DNA from: a virus
Length of the DNA: 37,539 nucleotides
Reading direction: 5' to 3' (one strand)
IMG/VR virus record: IMGVR_UViG_3300040806_000631
Location: 1-37,539 of that record
The notes under the pieces are model-generated. The model was not told where the DNA came from. It did not search any database and saw only the letters and a list, made by a program, of their open reading frames with translations. The position numbers and the translations under genes are program-made. Below are positions 13,909 to 21,159 of this stretch, one piece after another; positions within the stretch are counted from its first letter, which is position 1, and every line of letters begins with the position of its first letter.

Positions 13909-14597
13909 GTCAAAGACCTTCACGTTTAAGAACAGAACATTTGGTTACATTAGAACCTCTCACAGAAGCACAAAGCTTTGTGTTTGAATCATGGAAAGAT
14001 GGATTTAATCTAGTCTTATCTGGTTCTGCTGGTACAGGTAAAACCTTTATTTCAATTTACTTGGCATTATTGGATGTTCTAAATAAAGAACTTCCGCAAG
14101 ATAAATTAGTCATAGTGAGATCGGCAGTACCTACACGAGATATGGGATTCTTGCCTGGAACATTAGAAGAAAAAGAAGATGCATATAAAATTCCATATAA
14201 TGCAATTCTATCCGACCTCTTTGAAGACAAAGATGCATGGAAAAAACTAGAAACTGTAAAGAACATTGAATTTTTAACTACCTCGTTTATAAGAGGAGTC
14301 ACACTTAATAATTGTATTGTTTTAATTGATGAATCACAGAATCTTAATTATCACGAATTGTGTTCGGTCATTACTCGATTGGGTAATAATACCAGAATTA
14401 TTTTATGTGGTGATTATTATCAAACAGACTTTACAAAAAATGTTGACATGTTAGGTTTGGCCAAGTTTACTGCAATTTTAGAAAATATGAAACACTTTGA
14501 ACATATTACGTTTAAATGGAAAGACATTGTCAGATCGAGCCTTGTAAGGGACTTTATAATGACAAAGGAAATGATGGAAAATGATGACTTTAAATAA
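13905..14597 (+). CDS. phoH: PhoH-like P-loop ATPase
   Basis: A 230-residue PhoH-family protein. Walker A is GSAGTGKT (residues 40-47), Walker B is VLIDESQN with Asp142-Glu143, and VRSAVPTRDMGFLPG is the typical PhoH segment after the P-loop. A C-terminal Arg-Ser-Ser-Leu-Val-Arg-Asp motif is also typical. PhoH proteins resemble SF1 helicase cores and have been linked to RNA metabolism and phosphate stress; their phage role is not settled. It overlaps the downstream nuclease gene by 17 nt. Confidence 0.9.
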   Translation: MSQRPSRLRTEHLVTLEPLTEAQSFVFESWKDGFNLVLSGSAGTGKTFISIYLALLDVLNKELPQDKLVIVRSAVPTRDMGFLPGTLEEKEDAYKIPYNAILSDLFEDKDAWKKLETVKNIEFLTTSFIRGVTLNNCIVLIDESQNLNYHELCSVITRLGNNTRIILCGDYYQTDFTKNVDMLGLAKFTAILENMKHFEHITFKWKDIVRSSLVRDFIMTKEMMENDDFK

Positions 14598-15294
14598 AGG
14601 GAATTTTATACATGAAAAAGTGGATTTGGGATATAACGACCTTTCTGCAAAGACAGGCTCTGGTGGTAGAACATACACCGCTCCTGATGGTAGTACTTAT
14701 CCTTCTATTACAACAGTTCTGTCCATATTAGGCAGAGAGGCAATCCAGGCATGGAGAGCAAGAGTAGGGGAAGAAGAGGCAAATAAAATATCAAGAATTG
14801 CCTCAACAAGGGGTACAGCAGTACACGATATGTTAGAAAAGTATGTGGATAATGATCCGAACTTTTCTGAAGGTGTACTGCCACATATTCTACAATCATT
14901 TTATGATGTAAAAAATGTACTCGATACTAATTTACAAAAAGTTTATGCACAAGAGGCTCCTCTGTATTCGGAACATTTAGGTCTGGCAGGTAGAGTGGAT
15001 TGTGTTGGGGTATGGAATGGTAAAAATTCAATTATTGATTATAAAACATCCCGTAAACCCAAAAAGAAAGAATGGATTGATGGTTACTTCATGCAGTGTG
15101 CAGCATATGCAATAATGTGGGAAGAAAGAACCGGAATGCCCATTACACAATTGGTTGTTATGATTGCTGTAGATAACGAAGACACTCAAGTCTTTATAGA
15201 ACATAGAGATAATTGGGTTGATAAATTATTTGAAGTAATTGAACAGTATAAACTCGAAAAGAAACGAGAACATATATTTGGAGAAAGGAGGTAA
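14581..15294 (+). CDS. PD-(D/E)XK exonuclease, MGME1-like
   Basis: A 237-residue nuclease. The motif series fits the RecB/MGME1 class: PSITTVLSIL with RGTAVHDMLE (His82), Glu125, GLAGRVDCVG (Asp140), and IIDYKTSRKP (Asp153, Lys155). MGME1 is a single-strand DNA exonuclease of mitochondria, and the phage protein probably trims DNA ends in replication, recombination or packaging. No helicase domain is attached. Alternative start at 14584. It follows phoH with a 17-nt overlap. Confidence 0.8.
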   Translation: MMTLNKGNFIHEKVDLGYNDLSAKTGSGGRTYTAPDGSTYPSITTVLSILGREAIQAWRARVGEEEANKISRIASTRGTAVHDMLEKYVDNDPNFSEGVLPHILQSFYDVKNVLDTNLQKVYAQEAPLYSEHLGLAGRVDCVGVWNGKNSIIDYKTSRKPKKKEWIDGYFMQCAAYAIMWEERTGMPITQLVVMIAVDNEDTQVFIEHRDNWVDKLFEVIEQYKLEKKREHIFGERR

Positions 15295-15295
15295 T

Positions 15296-15817
15296 ATGTT
15301 AAGTGTCGGAGATAAATTTCCTGCCTGTACTTTGCAGGGAGTAGATGAAAATAATGCTTTTGTCGAAGTAAAAATTGAGAATGGTTATACACCACATAAA
15401 AAAGATTGGAGTGTGGTTTATTTCTATCCAAAAGATTTTACCTTTATCTGTCCTACGGAAATTGCAGGAATGGATATGTTGGTAGAAGAAGCAAATGTTG
15501 TCGGTATTAGTGGTGATAATGAATTTTGCAAACTTGCATGGAAACAGAACAACGAATTAATCGGAAGTATTAATCACGTTCTTGCTGCAGATTGTGGATT
15601 AGGATTATCACATAAGCTAGGTATTGTCAACGAAGAAGAAGGTGTGTGCTATAGAGCAACATTTATCTATGATAGAGATATGGTGATTCAACACGTATCT
15701 GTCAATGCATTAGATACAGGTAGAAATGCACATGAAGTATTAAGAACTTTACAAGCACTTAAGGCTGGTGGTTTAACTGGCTGTGAGTGGAATCCAGGAG
15801 AGGAGTTTGTAGCATGA
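15296..15817 (+). CDS. Typical 2-Cys peroxiredoxin (AhpC/TSA family)
   Basis: A 173-residue peroxiredoxin. The start at 15296 has an excellent GGAGG at 15287-15291; the frame is open upstream but without such a site. The peroxidatic Cys52 lies in FYPKDFTFICPTEI, the conserved Arg120 in YRATFIYD, and a resolving Cys163 near the C-terminus in LTGCEWNPG. So it should detoxify peroxides with a thiol donor; the glutaredoxin encoded upstream or host thioredoxin could supply electrons. It is slightly short for AhpC (about 187) but complete. An antioxidant gene is uncommon in a T4-type phage and may protect infected cells. Confidence 0.9.
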   Translation: MLSVGDKFPACTLQGVDENNAFVEVKIENGYTPHKKDWSVVYFYPKDFTFICPTEIAGMDMLVEEANVVGISGDNEFCKLAWKQNNELIGSINHVLAADCGLGLSHKLGIVNEEEGVCYRATFIYDRDMVIQHVSVNALDTGRNAHEVLRTLQALKAGGLTGCEWNPGEEFVA

Positions 15818-16038
15818 GAGAAAGAATGATAATTGCATTAAAGAATCATTATCACGGTGAGATTGGTAAACATAAAATGAATGTTGAGACGTTTCTAGCC
15901 AACCCAGTAGGCGTTGGAGAACATATCGACATTATGGAAACCATATCTGGCGAGATTGGTAAGATTGCCGAATATGAAGATAAATTAATGACTTTGGAAA
16001 CACATTTTATTCTTCCAGAAAAAGAAATAAAAATTTAA
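15814..16038 (+). CDS. Conserved small phage protein
   Basis: A 74-residue helical protein (MRERMIIALKNHYHGEIGKH, then NPVGVGEH, then KIAEYEDKLMTLE). I recall the NPVGxGEH segment in a small family found across marine T4-like phages, with no known function. The ATG at 15814 overlaps the peroxiredoxin stop (ATGA). It is the last gene of its operon. Confidence 0.6.
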   Translation: MRERMIIALKNHYHGEIGKHKMNVETFLANPVGVGEHIDIMETISGEIGKIAEYEDKLMTLETHFILPEKEIKI

Positions 16039-16045
16039 AAAAGTG

Positions 16046-16074
16046 TTGACAAAGTGTGGTATATTTGATATAAT
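16046..16074 (+). promoter_or_regulatory. Consensus sigma70 promoter, leaderless
   Basis: TTGACA at 16046-16051, 17-nt spacer, TATAAT at 16069-16074. Counting seven bases from the end of the -10 box puts +1 at 16081, exactly the A of the start codon. An A-rich AAAAAAGTG block precedes the -35, as in the other promoters of this set. Confidence 0.9.
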
Positions 16075-16080
16075 ATACCC

Positions 16081-16545
16081 ATGAAAACAATTAAACATAT
16101 TATCTTTGATATTGATGGAACCATTGCAAATGTACAGCATAGGCGTAAGTTTGTTGATGGTTCCCAACCCAAAGATTGGCCCGCCTTTAAAGCTGCTACA
16201 GTAAATGATACCCCTATTCAGTGGGTATGCGATGCGGCTAAACAACACGTACAGAATCAAGACGTTGTAATATTCGTATCTGCAAGAAATACCACAGAAA
16301 GAGATATTACAGTAAAACAAATACAAGACTGGATTGGTATACAAGATCCTATCTTATTCTTAAGGCCTGAAGGTGATTACAGACCAGACCACGAATTTAA
16401 AAGTGATGTATTGGCTGAAATTAAGAATGCAATAGGTGGTAATCCAGACTTGGTTTATGATGACAGAAATATGGTTGTTGATATGTGGAGATCACACGGA
16501 ATAACCGTAAATCAAGTTGTTGATAGAGTTGCAGGTAATTTTTAG
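16081..16545 (+). CDS. Stand-alone HAD 3'-phosphatase, PseT C-domain-like
   Basis: A 154-residue HAD-family protein. The nucleophile motif is FDIDGTIA (Asp10, Asp12), motif II is VSARN, and the acidic motif is VYDDRNMVVDMWR. The overall pattern matches the phosphatase half of T4 polynucleotide kinase (PseT), including the final Ile-Thr-Val-Asn-Gln-Val segment, but the N-terminal kinase is missing. It probably removes 3'-phosphates from nucleic-acid ends before ligation, which fits the DNA ligase in the next operon. Its mRNA is predicted to be leaderless. Confidence 0.8.
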   Translation: MKTIKHIIFDIDGTIANVQHRRKFVDGSQPKDWPAFKAATVNDTPIQWVCDAAKQHVQNQDVVIFVSARNTTERDITVKQIQDWIGIQDPILFLRPEGDYRPDHEFKSDVLAEIKNAIGGNPDLVYDDRNMVVDMWRSHGITVNQVVDRVAGNF

Positions 16546-16627
16546 TGAGGATACTAGGTTCGGGACATCATACAGAGATTATAAACTACCCGGTAATCAT
16601 CACCCTAGTATCCTCTCTAAAAATTAC
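16535..16627. repeat. Imperfect 24-bp inverted repeat (large hairpin) between two HAD genes
   Basis: The left arm 16535-16558 pairs with the right arm 16604-16627 over 24 positions with one mismatch (T46 against T16 of the next hundred). The core is GAGGATACTAGG/CCTAGTATCCTC. The loop of 45 nt holds a second small stem, CGGG (16561-16564) with CCCG (16589-16592). The left arm covers the last codons and stop of the upstream gene. No U-run follows the right arm, so it is not a canonical terminator on either strand; it may be an RNA-processing site, a bidirectional terminator or a structured RNA. Confidence 0.8.
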
Positions 16628-16650
16628 TTGAAAAAAGTTTTAAAAAAGTG

Positions 16651-16679
16651 TTGACAAGATGTGTAAAATGTGTTATAAT
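16651..16679 (+). promoter_or_regulatory. Consensus sigma70 promoter
   Basis: TTGACA at 16651-16656, 17-nt spacer, TATAAT at 16674-16679. An AAAAAAGTG block precedes the -35. Predicted +1 is ~16686, giving a 17-nt leader with AAGGA before the ATG at 16703. Confidence 0.9.
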
Positions 16680-16702
16680 ATACACATATGATAAGGAAAA
16701 AT

Positions 16703-17281
16703 ATGAAAGATAATATAATTTTAGTTGACTGTGATGGAGTGTTATGTGATTGGGAATATGCATTCACACAGTTTATGCACCACAAAGGGTTCCCAACCCT
16801 TGATACTACGGAATATAACGTAGGTAAAAGATTCGGATTTACCAGAGAACAAGGTCACACATTTGTTGAAGAATTTAATGATTCTGCGGCCATTGCGTTC
16901 TTACCCCCTCTAAGAGATTCTGTGTATTACATGAAAAGGCTCAATATGTTACATGGGTTTAAATTTCATTGTATTACATCACTCAGTACAAACAAGTATG
17001 CTCAGAAACTAAGAATTCAAAACCTAGAACTTTTATTTGGTAAAGAATTATGGGACGATTTTATTTTCCTACCATGCGGCGCGGATAAAGACGAGGCACT
17101 TGAAAACTACGAAGATACTGGTTGTTTCTGGATTGAAGATAAACCAGCAAATGCTCAAGTAGGGCTTGATATAGGTCTTAATTCTATCCTAGTTGCCCAT
17201 GAACATAACAGTTCCGAGACAAACATTCCTAGGTATTGGAAGTGGAAACATATTTACAAGCACATTGTGGGAGAACTATAA
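16703..17281 (+). CDS. HAD-family nucleotidase-like phosphatase
   Basis: A 192-residue protein. The start at 16703 is preferred to 16688 because AAGGA lies seven bases upstream and the +1 at ~16686 leaves a normal leader. HAD motif I is VDCDGVLCDW (Asp9, Asp11); CITSLS supplies motif II; FWIEDKPAN supplies the acidic motif. The cap layout resembles 5'(3')-deoxyribonucleotidases. It may dephosphorylate nucleotides or DNA ends; substrate unknown. It overlaps the ligase start by 1 nt. Confidence 0.7.
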   Translation: MKDNIILVDCDGVLCDWEYAFTQFMHHKGFPTLDTTEYNVGKRFGFTREQGHTFVEEFNDSAAIAFLPPLRDSVYYMKRLNMLHGFKFHCITSLSTNKYAQKLRIQNLELLFGKELWDDFIFLPCGADKDEALENYEDTGCFWIEDKPANAQVGLDIGLNSILVAHEHNSSETNIPRYWKWKHIYKHIVGEL

Positions 17282-18549
17282 TGCAACCATGGGAAATAAT
17301 TAAACACATCGAATCGGATAACAGTAGGTTATTTAAAGAGGATGTCCTTAAACAACACATGGATAATCAAGAATTCGTCAAGGGCCTACAGAAGTGTTTC
17401 GACCCTTTGATTACCTTTGGGACGAGGGAAGTACCTGTAAAGAAAGAACCCAACGGATTAATCGAGCCATGGTTTACATGGGATCAGTTTGAACAACTCT
17501 GTTATAATTTAGAGACCAGAACTCTTAGTGGTCATGCTGCAAGAGATGCCATACTTAATGCTATGGCAATTTGTGATCAAAATGCATGGAATTTCTGGTA
17601 TCGTAGAATTCTATTAAAGTCAATCGATGCAGGATTTGGAGAAAGAACTATCAATAAAATTGCTAAGGGTACAATCCCAAGATTTGGTTGTATGTTGGCA
17701 AAAGATGGTAAAGATGGTAAAGGTCTTGTAGGTAAGTGTCTTATTGAATACAAGTATGATGGTGTAAGGTGTATTGCAATTGTAAAGAATAATATTGCTA
17801 CTCTTTATAGTAGAAACGGTAAAGTATTTCCCAATTTTCCTCACATAGAGGCCGCTTTAAGTAAACCTGAATTTAATGATTGTGTCTTCGATGGCGAGAT
17901 TATGAGTGAGAATTTTCAGGCATTAATGAAACAAGTTTATAGAAAGTCTGATGTCCAAACAGAAGATGCATTTATGGCTCTATTTGATATAGTGGATTTA
18001 CAAGAGTGGGAGAAAGGTAAAGGACATTTAAATACAATCGAAAGAAAAGAAATCATAGATAATATGAGCTTTGAAGATTGTATTAGACCAGTTGATTACA
18101 CATTGGTAGACTTTGATGCCGAAAATGGTAACAAGACTTTCAAAGATATGAATAAAGAGGCATTAGAAAAAGGCTACGAAGGATTAATGGTTAAACCTAT
18201 AGAGGCCTTATATGAATGTAAAAGATCTGCCTCTTGGTTAAAAATCAAACCTATTATTGAAGTCACTCTTATGGTAGAATACATAGAAGAAGGACAAGGT
18301 AAATTTATAGGTACAACTGGTGCCTTGGTTTGTGAAGGTGTTGATGATGGAGTACCTATTAAGGTTAATGTCGGATCTGGACTTACAGACGAATTACGAG
18401 ATGCGATTTGGAATAATCAAGAAGATGTATTACATCAATTGGTTGAAATTAGAGCAGATGCCATTACTCAAAATGAGGATGGTAATTACAGTTTAAGGTT
18501 CCCTAGATTTAAAACGTTTAGGGGTTTTGAAATAGGCGAAAAAATATAA
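17281..18549 (+). CDS. ATP-dependent DNA ligase (T4 gp30-like)
   Basis: A 422-residue ligase. The adenylation motif I is EYKYDGVRC with Lys158 as the AMP-accepting residue. Other nucleotidyltransferase motifs follow: LYSRNGK (III), VFDGEI (IIIa), EGLMVK (IV) and WLKIKP (V), then a C-terminal OB-fold region. An N-terminal ~130-residue helical domain precedes the core, as in T4 ligase. It seals nicks left after RNase H action. It is coupled to the HAD gene by TAATG. Confidence 0.9.
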   Translation: MQPWEIIKHIESDNSRLFKEDVLKQHMDNQEFVKGLQKCFDPLITFGTREVPVKKEPNGLIEPWFTWDQFEQLCYNLETRTLSGHAARDAILNAMAICDQNAWNFWYRRILLKSIDAGFGERTINKIAKGTIPRFGCMLAKDGKDGKGLVGKCLIEYKYDGVRCIAIVKNNIATLYSRNGKVFPNFPHIEAALSKPEFNDCVFDGEIMSENFQALMKQVYRKSDVQTEDAFMALFDIVDLQEWEKGKGHLNTIERKEIIDNMSFEDCIRPVDYTLVDFDAENGNKTFKDMNKEALEKGYEGLMVKPIEALYECKRSASWLKIKPIIEVTLMVEYIEEGQGKFIGTTGALVCEGVDDGVPIKVNVGSGLTDELRDAIWNNQEDVLHQLVEIRADAITQNEDGNYSLRFPRFKTFRGFEIGEKI

Positions 18550-18558
18550 GGAGTTAAT

Positions 18559-18795
18559 ATGAGCTTTTCAGGAACTAGCATAAAATATAGAGGCATTGCA
18601 AAGGATTCAACCATTGTGTGGAAACCTAAGACATATGCAATCGATGCATTTGATTACGATAAGGTTAAGGCCAGAGTAGAAAAATGTAAAGAAGAGGGTG
18701 ATAAAAAGGCCCTAGAGGTAATCACAAAAAATATCAAAAGGGTATGTAAAGATAACCCAGAGATATTTGATGATTTTTTAAAACTTGTAACATAA
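18559..18795 (+). CDS. Hypothetical small protein
   Basis: A 78-residue basic protein following the ligase, with a ribosome site AAGGAG nine bases after the ligase stop region. Residues ~35-75 form two charged helices ending FDDFLKL. No recognised motif. Likely co-transcribed with ligase. Confidence 0.5.
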   Translation: MSFSGTSIKYRGIAKDSTIVWKPKTYAIDAFDYDKVKARVEKCKEEGDKKALEVITKNIKRVCKDNPEIFDDFLKLVT

Positions 18796-18803
18796 GGAGA
18801 ATA

Positions 18804-18998
18804 ATGCCAGTAAAATTAGGAAAGTCTTACAAGACTGTTGACAGAGCCACTAAAAAGGCGACTGTAGTAAATCCATACATAAAGGGTATGGCAAAAAAGG
18901 ATCTCATAGAAAAGTATAACGATAAAAATACTAGACCGAGAGATAAAAGGAAGATTAAAAATGAGTTGGTTAGGAGAGGCGGCGTCGTCTTTAATTAA
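18804..18998 (+). CDS. Small basic protein
   Basis: A 64-residue, very Lys/Arg-rich protein. It contains VNPYIKGMAKKDLIEKYND and RDKRKIKNELVRRG, and short basic proteins with a DLIEKYN-type helix occur in many T4-like phages as I recall. AAGGAG precedes the start. Nucleic-acid binding is possible. It overlaps the next small gene by 38 nt. Confidence 0.55.
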   Translation: MPVKLGKSYKTVDRATKKATVVNPYIKGMAKKDLIEKYNDKNTRPRDKRKIKNELVRRGGVVFN

Positions 18999-19080
18999 AG
19001 GTATATTCAATACCATCAAATGGGTAATCATATTCTGCACAGTCGTTGCAGTTTGTATGACTACTATCGAAGTATTCTAA
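18961..19080 (+). CDS. Tiny membrane protein (39 aa)
   Basis: Read directly: ATG at 18961, TAA at 19078-19080. The product starts MSWLGEAASSLIKG and has one transmembrane helix at ~20-35 (WVIIFCTVVAVCM). AAGGA at ~18949-18953 is eight bases or so from the ATG. It starts within the upstream gene in another frame. Small phage membrane peptides of this size can be holin-like or toxin-like, but nothing specific is visible. Confidence 0.5.
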   Translation: MSWLGEAASSLIKGIFNTIKWVIIFCTVVAVCMTTIEVF

Positions 19081-19091
19081 TTATCTGGCTG

Positions 19092-19099
19092 TATAAATA
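19092..19099 (+). promoter_or_regulatory. T4-type late promoter, leaderless
   Basis: TATAAATA at 19092-19099 is the exact T4 late -10 consensus recognised by gp55-RNA polymerase with gp33 and the clamp. Five bases separate it from the ATG at 19105, so +1 should coincide with the start codon. The next genes are virion-type genes. Confidence 0.75.
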
Positions 19100-19104
19100 G
19101 ATAT

Positions 19105-19263
19105 ATGGCCAGATCTGCAAAAATTATAAAGACAATTGTTTCTAAACCCAAGTGTACTTCACAGGGTATAGGTGGACGTGGTCGTTCAACCAAAATAGGG
19201 TTGAGTACTATGAATAAAGACAAAAAGAGGAGTCATAAGGCATATCGTGGGCAAGGTAAGTAA
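19105..19263 (+). CDS. Small basic conserved phage protein
   Basis: A 52-residue protein, ATG 19105 to TAA 19261-19263. It is rich in Lys, Arg, Ser and Gly (MARSAKIIKT ... STMNKDKKRSHKAYRGQGK). I recall very similar small basic proteins in most marine T4-like phages, located near virion genes, with no known function. It lies directly behind a late promoter with no room for a ribosome site. It overlaps the next gene by 17 nt. Confidence 0.65.
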   Translation: MARSAKIIKTIVSKPKCTSQGIGGRGRSTKIGLSTMNKDKKRSHKAYRGQGK

Positions 19264-19462
19264 AAACGATATTACTGGAGACAGTATTCAAACAAAAGTA
19301 GCAAGTAATGCATATTGGGATAACTATGATGCAATATTTGGGAAAAAACAAAAACTAAAGCAACAGTCAATGACTGAACTTAATTGGGATGGAAATGAAG
19401 ACCGAGGCAGATATGGAGAAGACGAGTCGGCACAAAACAAGGTATCATCGGGTTCTGTTTGA
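19247..19462 (+). CDS. Small hypothetical protein, late
   Basis: A 71-residue protein starting at GTG 19247. It contains NAYWDNYDAIFGKK and an acidic polar C-terminus (DGNEDRGRYGEDES). Short proteins of this kind sit beside the basic protein above in related phages as I recall. No function known. A second small gene begins within its 3' half in another frame. Confidence 0.5.
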   Translation: MGKVSKNDITGDSIQTKVASNAYWDNYDAIFGKKQKLKQQSMTELNWDGNEDRGRYGEDESAQNKVSSGSV

Positions 19463-19562
19463 TCAGGACAGTCCATTCAAGCGTCATCGAGTTGTTCCCA
19501 ATAAAAAGAAAAATATACCCAGAAAGAATAAGAATGGGAATATAAATATAAGAGAGGATTAA
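19389..19562 (+). CDS. Small basic conserved protein overlapping its neighbour
   Basis: A 57-residue protein, ATG 19389 (another at 19395) to TAA 19560-19562. It holds the segment RYHRVLFDQDSPFK followed by Lys-rich VVPNKKKN; I recall such a YHRVLFD...PFK peptide in other marine T4-like phages. It overlaps the 3' half of the upstream gene by 74 nt in another frame, and a late promoter lies in its last codons. Confidence 0.55.
   Translation: MEMKTEADMEKTSRHKTRYHRVLFDQDSPFKRHRVVPNKKKNIPRKNKNGNINIRED
19541..19548 (+). promoter_or_regulatory. T4-type late promoter
   Basis: TATAAATA at 19541-19548, 16 bases before the ATG at 19565, with AGAGAGGA between them as a ribosome site. It can drive the structural genes that follow. 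Confidence 0.75.
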
Positions 19563-19564
19563 AT

Positions 19565-19828
19565 ATGGCAGATTTATTAGATTTTGATTTCGGGTTTACC
19601 GCAGTTGATGAAAATGAACTAGAAGCAGTCCAAAAGGTTACTACCGAGGCTTCTAGCACGTCCGCTTCTCTACAAGAAACAGAAGAGAAACTTAATAAAT
19701 TGTATAATTCGATCTTGCCACTTCTTACCAATTTAAAGAAGAATCCCGAAAAGGAATATATTCTCTGGCCAAATAGAGTAGAAAAGATAGAGCAATTTGA
19801 AGATTTAATTTCGGGGATAATTAAATGA
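19565..19828 (+). CDS. Conserved T4-like phage protein before fibre gene
   Basis: An 87-residue protein. Its start MADLLDFDFGFTAVDE and its end NPEKEYILWPNRVEKIEQF are very characteristic of a family present in cyanophages and other marine T4-like phages; I know no proven function. The middle is a coiled coil. It has both a late promoter and a good ribosome site. It overlaps the fibre-like gene by 4 nt. Confidence 0.65.
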   Translation: MADLLDFDFGFTAVDENELEAVQKVTTEASSTSASLQETEEKLNKLYNSILPLLTNLKKNPEKEYILWPNRVEKIEQFEDLISGIIK

Positions 19829-21159
19829 CATTAATTTCAAGTGGGGCATTGGCATTAAAAGATAATGGCACAAACCCGTCAAGTAGCACGATACATGATA
19901 CTGGATATAATGCATTTTCTCTTGCATCTGATACGTCGTTTTCTTTACACCAAGCTTATCGGTTATTTTTTGATGGCGAATTCAATCAGTGGGAATATGA
20001 TGTCGATGTACTCGTTGATGGGACTGCATATGTATATAAAAGGTCATCAACTTCTGCATATCATGATTCAGGCCACCAAAACAATATATTTTCAACAAGC
20101 GGATTCAATGCCGATATAGGTACTGCATTACAATTATCCGGAACAGCAACTGGAAATGCATCACAAACTTATATTTCTGGAATAGGTTTAAATGCTAGTT
20201 CAAGTTCTACACTAGGAAGTTTATCCGCATCTGCTCAAACATTTACATCACCTGATGGTAGTGGACGTACTATTAGTGATTTCGGAATGTGCCAAAATAC
20301 AAATTCAAATACGGGTTATAACACATCCCAAGATAAGGGTAATATAATTTGGTTCGGCCTAGTTGGTCAAGTAAGTAATAGTGATACTGCAGCATTTTAT
20401 AATCTGACTTTGTATGATAATAATGGTAATGGAATAACCAGTCTTTTAAGATCAAATGCAACTTATAGATATGATGGTAATGTTACAATTTGGACTTGGC
20501 ATAATGTTGTCGATTCTAATATGAATTCTATAAACCAAAGTAATGTCACTAGAGTAATATTGACTAGTGCCTCTGCAGTAACATATAATAATGGTATTTC
20601 CGAAGAGATGTCAGGCGGTACCGATTCTAATCCAATTGAAATAAGTGATTATTATAAAGATGGTATATACCACAATACAACTGGAATACCTACTTCCGGC
20701 CAAATAGAATTTTCAGACTTTTATGGAAAGGCAAGAGTTGGAGCAGGCGGCACTAGTATACATGCATCTGCCTGGGTTGGTGAATTTAATTGGAACTATG
20801 TGTCGTTTTCTGGATATAATAGCTCAACAAGTCTAGGATCTATAAGCAGTTCTTCTTTTACTTATCCAAGTAGCACTACTGCAACAATCATTACTCTTTA
20901 CAATATTAATAACGGAACTACTTATTTGACTTTAAGTGGAGCTTCGTTTCCAAATAGTGGTTGGTCGAATTTAAAAATATGGACAAATAATTCCACCGGA
21001 TCGGGTAGTCCGACTTATACTCTTACCCGAAGTAGTGCCACAGCGTCTTATAATACAGGTACTTCTCCGCATCAAGTCACTTGGTATTGGAGTGTTGCTC
21101 ATGCATATGCACCGGCAAGTATTGGATCAACATATAATAACTATTTGGTAATCGACTAA
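19825..21159 (+). CDS. Putative tail-fibre or virion surface protein
   Basis: A 444-residue protein rich in Ser, Thr, Asn, Gly and aromatic residues, with long predicted beta structure and almost no Lys/Glu helices. The start TLISSGALAL and the segment IPTSGQIEFSDFYGKA resemble repeated motifs of marine phage virion proteins, where SGxISFSDFYG is frequent. The last ~130 residues (from about residue 310) look like a separate beta domain that could be a receptor-binding tip. No chaperone gene is recognisable next to it. Confidence 0.6.
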   Translation: MTLISSGALALKDNGTNPSSSTIHDTGYNAFSLASDTSFSLHQAYRLFFDGEFNQWEYDVDVLVDGTAYVYKRSSTSAYHDSGHQNNIFSTSGFNADIGTALQLSGTATGNASQTYISGIGLNASSSSTLGSLSASAQTFTSPDGSGRTISDFGMCQNTNSNTGYNTSQDKGNIIWFGLVGQVSNSDTAAFYNLTLYDNNGNGITSLLRSNATYRYDGNVTIWTWHNVVDSNMNSINQSNVTRVILTSASAVTYNNGISEEMSGGTDSNPIEISDYYKDGIYHNTTGIPTSGQIEFSDFYGKARVGAGGTSIHASAWVGEFNWNYVSFSGYNSSTSLGSISSSSFTYPSSTTATIITLYNINNGTTYLTLSGASFPNSGWSNLKIWTNNSTGSGSPTYTLTRSSATASYNTGTSPHQVTWYWSVAHAYAPASIGSTYNNYLVID

